From positions 930,001 to 994,000 of the forward strand of contig NZ_AP025511.1 in the NCBI RefSeq assembly GCF_024347635.1: 64,000 nt of DNA, written 5' to 3'. Positions 53,150-62,250 of this stretch are shown here, one piece after another. Position numbers and translations under genes: made by a program. Each line of letters opens with the position of its first letter. Position 1 is the stretch's first letter. The notes beneath the pieces were generated by a model that was not told the origin of the DNA, searched no databases, and saw nothing but the letters and a program-made list of their open reading frames with translations. Source of the stretch: Vibrio tasmaniensis (GTDB taxonomy: Bacteria > Pseudomonadota > Gammaproteobacteria > Enterobacterales > Vibrionaceae).

Positions 53150-53517
53150 GACTTGTCCTTTATATGTTGTGCTAGCTGTTTCACGAGTTCTTCGACACTC
53201 ATATCAATGATGCCTAGCGTCTCAGCGATGGCTGGGATCTGTGTGTTGATGAATGATTGGTGTGCAGACTCTTTCAATTTTTGAAGCGCCCCTTCAGACA
53301 CATACATGCCTTGGCCGCGTTTTTTCTCTACCAAGCCTTCATCCACCAGTAACTGATAGCTTTTCATGACAGTAAGGTGATTGATCTTGAGATCGGCAGC
53401 AACCACGCGCACAGAGGGCAATGCTTGTTGTTCTAACCAAACACCTTGAAGAATTTGGTCACTGATCTTGGCGGCAAGCTGCCTAAAGATCGGTTGGTCG
53501 TCTTTCCATTCGGTCAT
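53146..53517 (-). CDS. GntR family regulator, YtrA subfamily
   Basis: A 123-residue regulator: an N-terminal GntR winged HTH (IFRQLAAKISDQILQGVWLEQQALPSVRVVAADLKINHLTVMKSYQLLVDEGLVEKKRGQGMYV) with only a short C-terminal helix pair, which defines the YtrA subfamily. It is first in the operon with the ABC genes. No Shine-Dalgarno sequence is seen before its ATG. A palindrome sixteen bases upstream is its likely operator. Confidence 0.92.
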   Translation of the reverse strand: MTEWKDDQPIFRQLAAKISDQILQGVWLEQQALPSVRVVAADLKINHLTVMKSYQLLVDEGLVEKKRGQGMYVSEGALQKLKESAHQSFINTQIPAIAETLGIIDMSVEELVKQLAQHIKDKS

Positions 53518-53532
53518 AATTAAAATTGCATG

Positions 53533-53554
53533 GTGATATACATGTGTATAACAC
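53533..53554. promoter_or_regulatory. Operator palindrome for the YtrA-type regulator
   Basis: Half-site GTGATATACA, spacer TG, half-site TGTATAACAC: the two 10-base halves match at 9 of 10 positions in inverted order. It ends 16 bp from the regulator's start codon. YtrA-family operons are normally autorepressed from such a site. Confidence 0.7.
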
Positions 53555-53875
53555 TATCCTTTTTATTCGAATTGGCAAGGATTTTATGAAAATGGATTGG
53601 ATATATTTATATTTGGATAAAGCATGTTTGGTGGGGAGGGGACTTGAGGCCTACGTCCTTGTGGGCTCTCAAGTCGTTGTATGATCAATGGCAATTAAAT
53701 AAGAAAAGGGGCTCATCGATATTTAAATGGGGTAGGAGATCATTACTCCTCCGAGTGACTAGGTCTACTTACAGATAGCCTTGATTCAAGTTGTAGCCCA
53801 ACGGATACAAGGTGTATTACTGCCTGCGCGTTTCTGCACCTTCATAAATCATCGTAATGTTTGATAAGTAAACCT
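53555..53875. other. Gene-free interval
   Basis: Spacer behind the GGDEF-EAL gene. It holds GACTTGAG / CTCAAGTC (53641-53675) with inner GCC/GGC pairs, possibly a terminator without a good T-run. Nothing else is seen. Confidence 0.4.
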
Positions 53876-55831
53876 TTATGATTCAGGTTCCCTAATAGAC
53901 AAAAACCGGCTTTCGACTTCATCTGGTGGGATAGGTTTGCTGAACAAGAATCCTTGTAAATATTGATATCCGCAACTGGTTAAAAAATCTTTTTGCGTTT
54001 CGGTCTCGACACCTTCTGCAACCAGTTTTAGCCCTAATTTGTCACAGATAGCATAGGTGGCTTGGACAATCGCTTCGCTCCCTTTATAGGTGCCATGGAC
54101 GAAGCTTTTATCTAGCTTAACGGTACTAATTGGCAAGTCATGTAACATAGATAGTGAGGAGTAGCCAGTGCCGAAGTCGTCAAGGTGTAGCTCAACGCCT
54201 AGCGCTGAAATATCGTCTAATGCTTGTCTTACTTCACCGTGTTTGAAGATCATTGAGGATTCAGTGATCTCAAGGGCGATACTTTTAGGTTGTATGTTGT
54301 AGAAGTTGAGCATTGCCGATAGTTGCTCGGCAAAAGTAGTGTGCATCTGAATACACGAGATATTGATGCTCATTACCAATTCGTCATCAAATTCTCGGTG
54401 CCATATCGACAGTTGCTTAAGTGCAGAATTAAGGACCCACTTTCCTAGTGGAACTATCTGTCCGGTTTCTTCCGCTAGGCTAATAAATTCATCAGGCTTG
54501 ATGTTGCCAAGATCTTTATCCGACCATCTTAGTAAGGCTTCAAACCCTTTAACTTTATTGCTATTGGTGTCCATTATCGGTTGGTAATGAAGATTGAGGT
54601 CATCACCTTCTAGTGCCAGAGTTAACCTATGGCGTATCTCTATTTGCCGATGCAGAATCTGCGCTAAATTTGGAGTAAAGGTTTGGAAGCGGTTCCGACC
54701 ATTGGCTTTGGCTACATGCATCGCCATTCCGGCCTGCTTTAACAATGATTCTTTATCCGTGGCATTATCTGGAAAATGAGCAGAACCGATGCTGCAACCT
54801 ACAGATAAGGTGCCAATTCCTTTTATTTGGAAGCTTTTGTTCAAAGAATCGATAATGCGAGAACAGAGTAACGGGATATTTTGATTTTTTCGGGCGTGAG
54901 CAATAACGATGAACTCATCACCACCAAAGCGACCAATTGTGCATGTTTCGTCGAGGATCTGTTTAAGACGCTTGCCAACTTTTTTGAGTAGTTGGTCACC
55001 AACACTATGCCCATAAGTGTCATTCACCAACTTAAAGCCATCAAGGTCCACAAACATCAATTCAAAGGGCGATCGACAGGCAATACTCGATTCGAGCCTT
55101 TTGGTGATCCCGCGGCGGTTGTAGAGCTCAGTGAGACAGTCGTGCTCGGCGTTATATCGGGCTTTAATCAGCTTTTCTTTTTGCTTGGTGGTACAGGTCA
55201 GGTTTAACAGCAGTTCATTCTTGTCAAATAGCCACTTTCCATGAACATCGAAGTGATGAGTTTTATTCTCAATTTTACAGCTGACTTCTTCCAAAATGTC
55301 GCGCCCGTTTCGAGCGGAAAACAGCCATTGGTCTGCAATTTCTTCGCTTGAAACAAAGTCGGACAGGCAACTAAACGGTGAGCCGTAGTTTTTAGAAAAA
55401 GCTGAGTTAGCACTCACTACGCCTCCCTCTTTGTTGAATAAAAGAGAGAGGTTGGAACCATCAGAGTATGTGAGATCGCGTTTTAAGCTCTCTTCTTCTG
55501 CGATGACTTGCGCTAGCATCCCTGTTCGGCCATCGGGTAATGGGATTCCAGAGAAAAGACATAGTGCGCGTTTAGAAATGTATTTTGGGGTGAAGTTCCA
55601 CCAAGTCTTTACACTTTGATTTCGCTGAAATTGTCTTTGATATTCTTCAAGCGTTGCTTCGATCGCTTTCGACATTTCAACACCTAAATCGCGTGAGGTC
55701 AGTTCAAATAGAGATTCAGACTCCCAAAGAGGGAGGGCACTGCTGTTTGCCCAGGTTATTCGCTTATTATCAATGTCATATATCCAGATAGGACATTTTA
55801 GATATTCGAAAGGTTGGTAACTGGTCATCAT
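53876..55831 (-). CDS. PAS-GGDEF-EAL cyclic-di-GMP protein
   Basis: A 651-residue cytoplasmic protein. Two PAS-like domains (about 10-115 and 125-215) precede a GGDEF domain with the intact active motif GRFGGDEFIVIA near residue 300, and an EAL domain with FEALLRW, ALEITESSMIF, DDFGTGYSSLSMLHDLP and VKLDKSFV. Both catalytic sites look complete, so it may make and break c-di-GMP, with direction set by the PAS input. No membrane segment. No RXXD inhibition site is obvious just before GGDEF (it reads DETC). Single gene. Confidence 0.93.
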   Translation of the reverse strand: MMTSYQPFEYLKCPIWIYDIDNKRITWANSSALPLWESESLFELTSRDLGVEMSKAIEATLEEYQRQFQRNQSVKTWWNFTPKYISKRALCLFSGIPLPDGRTGMLAQVIAEEESLKRDLTYSDGSNLSLLFNKEGGVVSANSAFSKNYGSPFSCLSDFVSSEEIADQWLFSARNGRDILEEVSCKIENKTHHFDVHGKWLFDKNELLLNLTCTTKQKEKLIKARYNAEHDCLTELYNRRGITKRLESSIACRSPFELMFVDLDGFKLVNDTYGHSVGDQLLKKVGKRLKQILDETCTIGRFGGDEFIVIAHARKNQNIPLLCSRIIDSLNKSFQIKGIGTLSVGCSIGSAHFPDNATDKESLLKQAGMAMHVAKANGRNRFQTFTPNLAQILHRQIEIRHRLTLALEGDDLNLHYQPIMDTNSNKVKGFEALLRWSDKDLGNIKPDEFISLAEETGQIVPLGKWVLNSALKQLSIWHREFDDELVMSINISCIQMHTTFAEQLSAMLNFYNIQPKSIALEITESSMIFKHGEVRQALDDISALGVELHLDDFGTGYSSLSMLHDLPISTVKLDKSFVHGTYKGSEAIVQATYAICDKLGLKLVAEGVETETQKDFLTSCGYQYLQGFLFSKPIPPDEVESRFLSIREPES

Positions 55832-55973
55832 ATTGAACTCGAGAGACTCATACTTTGGTTGATTTACCGATACCGGGCTTATGCTTCGGTAGATCGTTTA
55901 GCAAATTGAACACGAACTTTTAACTGCAACGAGGAAGTTGTGTTAAAGAAAAATAAAGTGCTTAAAACAGCGT

Positions 55974-56531
55974 TTAAAGGCTTAGTGAACGGATGATTTT
56001 GGTCACTTTTCCTTCAGAGGTGCTTTCGATGACATAACCTTTCTTGTCACCAAAAATCTCACCGTTGATGAAGTGCCAACCATATGAATTCTTGATTATT
56101 TCTTTCGGGAAGCGATCGTCAAACATTGAATTATTTGTGTATACCGTCTCAATTGCTTCAAATAATAATTGGGCTTGATCTTGGTTAGTGACGATGAAGT
56201 CTTCTTTCAGGCACATTGTTAATTCTGGAAGGGGTTGAGTAGTGAAAGGTTCAGTCATCGCGCCGACTACCCCATTATGTGAATAAAAACGATATGAACC
56301 AGAGCTGCTTTCGCTGCCATCTGGAGATTTAATGCTTGGGGTTGTTAGGTAGAAATTACAGTTGAAGACCATCTTTTGGATAATACTATTTTGTGGTGTA
56401 ACTTGAATATCTATCCAAGAGCTTACTTGCGCTTTGATTTGATTCATCACCTCATGTTTATTAGGAGCAGCGGTGACTCGTGTTGCCAACAAAGCGGTTA
56501 TGGTCAGTAACATTAAAAGCGATTTATTCAT
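55974..56531 (-). CDS. Secreted protein of 185 residues, unknown
   Basis: Signal peptide MNKSLLMLLTITALLATRVTA then a 160-residue domain with two Cys (VFNCNFYL and LTMCLKEDF) that could form a disulfide. No family recognised. Frame opens at 56552; ATG 56531 gives the signal peptide. It lies between the c-di-GMP gene (same strand) and the divergent response regulator. Confidence 0.65.
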   Translation of the reverse strand: MNKSLLMLLTITALLATRVTAAPNKHEVMNQIKAQVSSWIDIQVTPQNSIIQKMVFNCNFYLTTPSIKSPDGSESSSGSYRFYSHNGVVGAMTEPFTTQPLPELTMCLKEDFIVTNQDQAQLLFEAIETVYTNNSMFDDRFPKEIIKNSYGWHFINGEIFGDKKGYVIESTSEGKVTKIIRSLSL

Positions 56532-57069
56532 CTTTAAGTGGCCTTGTGACAAAGTGACTTTTGTTTAATCAGTAAGTCACCGTTGTTTATTATTGGAGTG
56601 AATGATTAGCCGAATAAATGTTACTTGAAGAAGACTTTACTTAATAGAGGGGAGAGAGCTTGATAATGGAACATGCTATTTGATGGGTTAAGTAATCGTT
56701 TTCTTCAATTTTTTAGAATACGATCGCGGTTTTAAAATCTGTCATTTTGTTGATTTGAAGTGTTACTAACTATTGTGTTATTAATGTTTAGCAAGTTGAT
56801 TTGAATGAATTTTGTAAATTCTTTTAATGTAAGCGTGCGTAAGAAGGTAAGCAAATGTAAGCGTTCAAGAGTCTAAGTCCTTTCGATTTTGACTAAAAAT
56901 CAATCAATAAGTGAGCATTTTTGTTGATGAACGATGGTTTGTAAACGTGTATGTACAAAAACGATTAATATGTTTTGCGTACGGTAAGTGGGTGACTTTA
57001 ATAACAATATTGATGATATATGAACAGTATATATACTGCCCTCGCTTTTAATAAATGCTGGTGATAGAA
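56532..57069. promoter_or_regulatory. Long divergent promoter region with GTAAG direct repeats
   Basis: No gene in 540 bp. Four repeats GTAAGC, GTAAGA, GTAAGC, GTAAGC start at 56829, 56839, 56847 and 56857, spaced 8-10 bp. OmpR-type regulators bind tandem half-sites about 10-11 bp apart, so the adjacent response regulator is a candidate. Confidence 0.45.
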
Positions 57070-57759
57070 ATGTCGAAAACCAAAGTACTGATTGTCGAAG
57101 ATGACCAGGCGATAGCGCGTTTAACTACGCTTTACCTCGAAGCTGAAGGTTACAATGTTAGCGTTGTTCATGAGGGAGATTTGGCAATTGAAGCGATCCG
57201 CAATATTGAACCCGATCTCGTTCTTTTGGACTTGATGCTTCCGGGGTTGAGCGGTGCACAGATTTGCCGACAGGCTCGTGAATTTTACAATGGAATTATC
57301 TTAGTATTGACGGCCTCTGCCGATGAAATGAGTGAAGTCAGTCTGTTTAAGTTTGGTGCGGATGATTACGTTGCAAAGCCCATTCGTGGTCACGCTTTAT
57401 TGGCGCGAATTGAAGCACTGTTGCGTCGAGCTGCCCCTGTTACTGTTGAACCTGACGCGACTGTTGAAAAGCAAGGTGAAATTGTGATCAACAGTACAGC
57501 TCAAAGTGCTACGTTATATGGACAGAACCTTAAGCTTACTTCTGCTGAATTTGAAATCTTAAATCTTCTTGTTAGTAACATCTGTCAAGTTGTTACTCGA
57601 GATCAATGTTGCCAGCTATTTAGAGGCATTGATTACGCATTCAACGACCGCTCTATAGATATGCGCGTTTCAGGGTTACGCCGAAAGCTGCGTATACACG
57701 CGCAAGACAAACAATTGATCCGTACGGTTCGCAATAAGGGGTATATGCTGGTTGTATAA
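57070..57759 (+). CDS. Response regulator, OmpR/PhoB family, RstA-like
   Basis: A 229-residue regulator. Receiver residues: E10-D11-D12 in LIVEDDQ, phosphoacceptor Asp54 in LVLLDLMLPG, Thr in LVLTAS and Lys in YVAKPI. The C-terminal winged HTH is complete (LTSAEFEILNLLVSN...VVTRDQCCQLFRG...RSIDMRVSGLRRKL...IRTVRNKGYMLV). The receiver resembles RstA. ATG 57070 has GGTGAT before it; a codon five earlier is also possible. Its stop overlaps the start of the kinase gene. Confidence 0.92.
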   Translation: MSKTKVLIVEDDQAIARLTTLYLEAEGYNVSVVHEGDLAIEAIRNIEPDLVLLDLMLPGLSGAQICRQAREFYNGIILVLTASADEMSEVSLFKFGADDYVAKPIRGHALLARIEALLRRAAPVTVEPDATVEKQGEIVINSTAQSATLYGQNLKLTSAEFEILNLLVSNICQVVTRDQCCQLFRGIDYAFNDRSIDMRVSGLRRKLRIHAQDKQLIRTVRNKGYMLVV

Positions 57760-59101
57760 GTCTATTGCTGTGAAACTTAAATCCGTTTCTATGTTTACTC
57801 GTTTATACCTTGGGATCGTGACTGGGATGTCGGCAACGATATTTTTGTTTTGGAACCTTGGTGAAGGGCACATGCGGCGAACCCAGATCGAAATATTCCT
57901 TAATGATGGAATCTACTTTTCTGAGCAGTATGTTCGTCAACACAACCGAGAAAATTCACTATATAAAGAACTCGACAGAACAGGCTACCAGCAATTTTAT
58001 ATTTTCAATTTACGCCTGTTGGAGAATTGGTCGGGAGAGGCTCCGTGCCAACGATGCGAGTTATTTACCACCTTGAATGGTGTACCGGTATACCTAAGTG
58101 AAAATAATCTCTATTCGGCAGTATTTCAGCTACCCAATTCTAGGTTTAGCTTTGCGTTCAGTGAGGTAGGCGATTTCTTCTCACCAGAAATTGAATGGTA
58201 TGAAGATTCAGAAAGAAACTTTCTTATTGGGCTTTTGTTGGCCGTTATCTTCGCTATTGGCGCAAGTGTTTACTTACCTGTGAGGCGTTTTCAAGAAAGA
58301 ATAGAGTTACTTGTTGAGAAACAGAAGCAGTTTGGTAGAGGGAAGCTGAGTACTCGCTCTGAGGTAGATGATATACACCCAGTATCTGAGCTAGCCAAAA
58401 GTTTCAATTTCATGGCTGAGGAGATTGAGAGCAAAGTAAAACAAAGTCATATATTTGCTCAAGCGATTCCACATGAAGTTCGTACACCGCTAAGCCGTAT
58501 TCAATTGGCGACGGATCTCTTAAGGCGAGAAGCACCAGAGCATCATCAGGTTTTTTTCGATGATATTGATACCTACATCGGGGATATCAACGACCTCACG
58601 TCAGAAATTATCATGCTGTCGAAATTGAATGTCATGGACAACTCTTTCTTCGAGCTTGTTAAAGTGAAAGCTGACCTTCGCGAGTATTGTTTAGATAGAA
58701 TCCGTTACTCGGAGTTAGACAATGTTATTTTTGAGTCCAAAGTAAAGCTAGAGTGCAAAATTAAGTGTGATTGCTCGATGGCGCGTTTGGTTTTTGATAA
58801 CGTGATTAAGAACGCTGGGAATTACACACAAGACAAAGTCTGGGTAACTCTGGACGAGAACTCAGAAAATTGGCTGGTTCTGATTGAAGACAATGGCTCT
58901 GGGATACCGGAGGACAGGCGTGAAGAAGTATTCCTTCCGTTTTCTCGCTTAGATTCTAGCAGAGCATCAGCAACTGGTGGGTTAGGGTTAGGTCTAGCGA
59001 TAGCGATTTCAGCGGCTAAAAAGCTTTCTTGGGACATTCGGATCTGCGATAGCAATCGCGGTGGTGCTAAGTTCTGTATCTTGATTCCAAAGACCGCGTA
59101 A
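57752..59101 (+). CDS. Sensor histidine kinase, RstB-like
   Basis: A 449-residue kinase. Membrane helices at about 17-36 and 157-176 enclose a 120-residue periplasmic domain; HAMP (PVRRFQERIELLVEKQKQFGRGKL), H-box with His241 in AIPHEVRTPLSRIQLATDLL, N-box FDNVIKNAGNY, and G-boxes IEDNGSGIPEDRR and TGGLGLGLAIA follow. The last parts match RstB. The periplasmic domain has a CxxC (Cys99, Cys102 in APCQRCELF). TTG 57752 overlaps the regulator stop by 8 bp; GTG 57770 and ATG 57791 are alternatives. Confidence 0.9.
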   Translation: MYKSIAVKLKSVSMFTRLYLGIVTGMSATIFLFWNLGEGHMRRTQIEIFLNDGIYFSEQYVRQHNRENSLYKELDRTGYQQFYIFNLRLLENWSGEAPCQRCELFTTLNGVPVYLSENNLYSAVFQLPNSRFSFAFSEVGDFFSPEIEWYEDSERNFLIGLLLAVIFAIGASVYLPVRRFQERIELLVEKQKQFGRGKLSTRSEVDDIHPVSELAKSFNFMAEEIESKVKQSHIFAQAIPHEVRTPLSRIQLATDLLRREAPEHHQVFFDDIDTYIGDINDLTSEIIMLSKLNVMDNSFFELVKVKADLREYCLDRIRYSELDNVIFESKVKLECKIKCDCSMARLVFDNVIKNAGNYTQDKVWVTLDENSENWLVLIEDNGSGIPEDRREEVFLPFSRLDSSRASATGGLGLGLAIAISAAKKLSWDIRICDSNRGGAKFCILIPKTA

Positions 59102-59141
59102 ATTGGTTCTATAAAGGGCTTGCTAAGCTCGTGAAAAATGA

Positions 59142-59170
59142 AAGCCACGGTTGAATGCCGTGGCTTATTA
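59142..59170. terminator. Two-way terminator behind the two-component pair
   Basis: AAGCCACGG / CCGTGGCTT with loop TTGAATG, followed by ATTATTATT, 40 bp beyond the kinase stop and facing the end of the GNAT gene. Confidence 0.75.
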
Positions 59171-59219
59171 TTATCATTCACTTACCGATGAGCAAAACTT
59201 ACTAAGTAAAAACTCAGGC

Positions 59220-59765
59220 CTAAGTGTTGTTGCCGCTTAAACGATGCAGGCCATAAATAGCATGGTCTACGATACGACCATTCAAGTTCTCATTGCGAGT
59301 AATGATATCTTCTAATGTGAAATGTAAGCGCTCACAAACCTTTCGACTGCTCTGATTGCCAGTTGCAGCTGATATTTCGACCTTTTCCATGTCTAACTCA
59401 TTGAAAGCAATATCAATGAGCTTCTCAACTACGCGTGTAACGATCCCGTTACCTTGGTAAGTCTCAGACAACCAATAGCCTATCGTGACTTTCTGTTTGC
59501 TGTGGTCAATGGTGTTAAAGCTACAGTTACCGACGATATTGCCTTTATACACTATCGCACAGGTCATGCTTTTGCCTTCCGCGTAATCATGTAGCGATCG
59601 CTGGATGAAGATCCTAAAGTCCTGCTCAGTTTGACAATGTGGCGGCCAAGCTAGCCATTGGCTTAGATACTCATTCTGACTTTGTGAAATTTCCGCGTAA
59701 TGAGAAGCAAAGTTCTCTTCAACCAGAGCTATGGATAACTCTTCATCGATAACTGTTTTAAACAT
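59220..59765 (-). CDS. GNAT acetyltransferase, RimJ/RimL type
   Basis: A 181-residue protein. VTIGYWLSETYQGNGIVTRVVEKLIDIAFNELDMEKVEISAATGNQSSRKVCERLHFTLE is the RimL/YdaF-like acetyl-CoA binding core. The typical targets are ribosomal protein N-termini, but related enzymes acetylate antibiotics or polyamines. ATG 59765 follows AAGGGAAAAC; 27 further open codons upstream do not resemble the family. Confidence 0.87.
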   Translation of the reverse strand: MFKTVIDEELSIALVEENFASHYAEISQSQNEYLSQWLAWPPHCQTEQDFRIFIQRSLHDYAEGKSMTCAIVYKGNIVGNCSFNTIDHSKQKVTIGYWLSETYQGNGIVTRVVEKLIDIAFNELDMEKVEISAATGNQSSRKVCERLHFTLEDIITRNENLNGRIVDHAIYGLHRLSGNNT

Positions 59766-59991
59766 GTTTTCCCTTTTCTTTTGGCTGATGATTTTAGTGT
59801 CTTTTTGGTCGGCGGGTAATAATGTCGCACAATTTTTAATATGCAACCACTTGTGGCACGGGTTTTTCGTGATACGTTAGATCTATCACGAAACATATTA
59901 AACCTTATAATAATTGCGGGTATGATCGTTAGTCATGCATTAGTATTAGCAGCCAAAATATATAAAAACTATATAATTCTAGGCTTAATTA

Positions 59992-61257
59992 ATGAATCAA
60001 CATTGCCAAGAGGTAACAGTAGACCTAAGAAAGGCTCTATTTGGTATTGCAAAGGCGCTTGATAACGTCGGTTTTGAAAGCAAAAATCATGGGCAGAGGG
60101 TCGGTTACATCGCATATCGGTGTGCTTTGAGTGTGGGGTGGGAAGAGGAACAAGCGCAACTCGCATTTTCGTTAGGACTCATTCACGATTGTGGAGTGTC
60201 GCAAATTGACGAGCAGCGTCGACTAAATTCGGGATTTTTCCCCGACGCAACTTATTACCATTGCCAAAAGGGTTACCAAATTTTAAAGGAGTGCCCTGTT
60301 CTTTCTATATTCGCTAAACCCGTGCTTTATCATCATACTTCTTGGTTAGATCTAAAAAGTGTGCATATCAGTGAATTAGAGAAGGATCTAGCCGCAATCA
60401 TGATGCTTGCTGACAGAGTCGACTATCTATATGGCATAACCGCTTCTGATCGTTATGGAAACTTAACTCCAGATGGTAAAGCGAACATTATTGAGCGTTT
60501 GACTGAACAAGCGGGTGAGATGTTCGAAACTAACCTTGTGCAGCACATGTGTGAGTTGGTCGACCTGGATGACTTTTGGTTCTCGATGGAGATCCCTTAC
60601 ATCGAGAACATGAGAGATAACTTCGAGGCTGTGCCGTTTTTCTCTCAACAAATGTCGCTGGATGAGACTGTTGCCTTTGCTGAATTTATCGCTAATGTCG
60701 TTGATACCAAAAGTTCGTTTACTTTCAAGCACTCGTTGAAGGTCGGGCAAATTTCTGAATATCTAGCTAAACAACTTGGTTATTCACACACAACGCAGAG
60801 AAAGCTCTATTTAGCTGGTTTAGTTCACGATATTGGCAAACTGCAAACCCCTGGTGACATTCTTCATAAGCCAGATTTGCTCACTGACGAAGAATACTGT
60901 TGTATTAAACGCCATGCGACGGATACGCGATTCGCGCTGCAGGAGTTATTTAGTTCGCCTCAGGTGTGTCAGTGGGCTTCCGATCACCATGAAAGGTTAG
61001 ATGGTTCAGGCTATCCGATGGGTAAAACGGCTGAAGATTTAGATCAACCCAGTAGAATTGTTGCTGTAGTCGATGTATTCCAAGCATTAACCCAGTCTCG
61101 CCCCTATCGTAAAGGTATGACACTGGAAGAAACTCTAGCGATATTAACGGACCAAGTTGATAATTATAAGTTGGACCGAGAAGTGTTTGAATGCCTTAGA
61201 AAGCACGCAGAGTACTGTTTTGAATTATCTACGGACAAAAGAATGTACGCTTTTTAG
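59992..61257 (+). CDS. Tandem HD-domain protein with C-terminal HD-GYP phosphodiesterase
   Basis: A 421-residue cytoplasmic protein. The N-terminal half (1-190) has its own HD fold residues (NHGQRVGYIAYR; GLIHDCG; YHCQKGYQIL; VLYHHTSW). The C-terminal half is a canonical HD-GYP: FKHSLKVGQI, LVHDIGKLQTPGDILHKP, IKRHATDT, SDHHERLDGSGYP. HD-GYP enzymes hydrolyse c-di-GMP or, in Vibrio, cyclic GMP-AMP. Whether both halves are active is unclear. No sensor or membrane segment precedes it. A strong terminator follows. Confidence 0.92.
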   Translation: MNQHCQEVTVDLRKALFGIAKALDNVGFESKNHGQRVGYIAYRCALSVGWEEEQAQLAFSLGLIHDCGVSQIDEQRRLNSGFFPDATYYHCQKGYQILKECPVLSIFAKPVLYHHTSWLDLKSVHISELEKDLAAIMMLADRVDYLYGITASDRYGNLTPDGKANIIERLTEQAGEMFETNLVQHMCELVDLDDFWFSMEIPYIENMRDNFEAVPFFSQQMSLDETVAFAEFIANVVDTKSSFTFKHSLKVGQISEYLAKQLGYSHTTQRKLYLAGLVHDIGKLQTPGDILHKPDLLTDEEYCCIKRHATDTRFALQELFSSPQVCQWASDHHERLDGSGYPMGKTAEDLDQPSRIVAVVDVFQALTQSRPYRKGMTLEETLAILTDQVDNYKLDREVFECLRKHAEYCFELSTDKRMYAF

Positions 61258-61336
61258 CTTTGGTGGTTTTTAGGATTCAATTCACCTTTAAATCTAGATT
61301 GAAGATAAATGGACTATTTACTTTATTCAAACAATG

Positions 61337-61372
61337 AAAAAGCCGACTATGAGTTACGCTAGTCGGCTTTTT
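61337..61372. terminator. Two-way terminator between HD-GYP and scsC
   Basis: AAAAAGCCGACTA / TAGTCGGCTTTTT, a 13-bp stem with A- and T-runs on either side, between convergent genes. Confidence 0.88.
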
Positions 61373-61407
61373 ATTCTCTACTCTTTCGAATCTCTATCTA
61401 AACTTGA

Positions 61408-62127
61408 TTAAAAAGCATCATCCACGATGTCTTTTAGTCGATCGTAAGGCACATAACCCGGTAGAACCTGATCGTTCATCATCATCGTTGGTGTTCCTGT
61501 TAAACCCAGAGCGTTAAAGGTTTGATGGTTGGTCATTAGCGCGTTCTTTTGTTCATCTGTTGTGTCCAACTGGGCTTCTGTTCCCGTTTTCTTCGCCACA
61601 GCTTGTAGTGAAGATTTTGTGTGGCTACCACTTTTTGCCATCAGCAGTCGGTTGACTTCAGGGAAGGCTGTTGGGTTATCTTTCCATACTTTCATCGCGT
61701 ATAGAGCCGCATTGGTATCAAGGCCATCTACTTGTTGCTGCTTAAATGACAAGTACACATTGATGATTTTGATATCACTATTTTCAGAAGCTAATTTCAC
61801 TAAGCCTTTCTCTAAGCGTTTACAGAAAGGGCAGTTGTAGTCAGTGAAGTTAACGATGACTGATTTTCCGTCAGGGTTGCCCGTGATTGGGTGAGTGTCA
61901 TTGTTATACAACCAATCGTGACTCTCCGCTTGAGCTTTCTTTGCTTGCGCTTGGCCTGCTACATACTGCTCTAAACTGGTATGCAGCCCTGAAATCGTAG
62001 AAGGATTCTCCTTAAGGAACTGATTAATTTCTTCAAGTTGCTGAGTTTGTTCTGTGCTTAACTCAGCGAACGCACTGGTGCTCATTAGTGAGCCTAAAAT
62101 CAGTGTGCTTATCAGATGTTTTTTCAT
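61408..62127 (-). CDS. scsC: ScsC-type periplasmic thiol-disulfide protein (DsbA family)
   Basis: A 239-residue protein with signal peptide MKKHLISTLILGSLMSTSAFA, an N-terminal helical region (residues 25-75, resembling the trimerisation stalk of Proteus ScsC/Com1), and a thioredoxin domain with active site NCPFCKR and cis-proline TGTPTMM. ScsC is a periplasmic disulfide isomerase or copper-binding thiol protein kept reduced by ScsB. It lies downstream of scsD after 123 bp, same strand. Confidence 0.88.
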   Translation of the reverse strand: MKKHLISTLILGSLMSTSAFAELSTEQTQQLEEINQFLKENPSTISGLHTSLEQYVAGQAQAKKAQAESHDWLYNNDTHPITGNPDGKSVIVNFTDYNCPFCKRLEKGLVKLASENSDIKIINVYLSFKQQQVDGLDTNAALYAMKVWKDNPTAFPEVNRLLMAKSGSHTKSSLQAVAKKTGTEAQLDTTDEQKNALMTNHQTFNALGLTGTPTMMMNDQVLPGYVPYDRLKDIVDDAF

Positions 62128-62250
62128 GTTATTTATTCTCTAATTCTTGATAATCGTGAGCGCGTTTTGGGTCGCGCTCACGGTATTATTGTTTGTTAAA
62201 TTGGCTTTAATCGGTTCATTTGCTCTGCTCTGTTTTTCTTAGTGAGCGAG

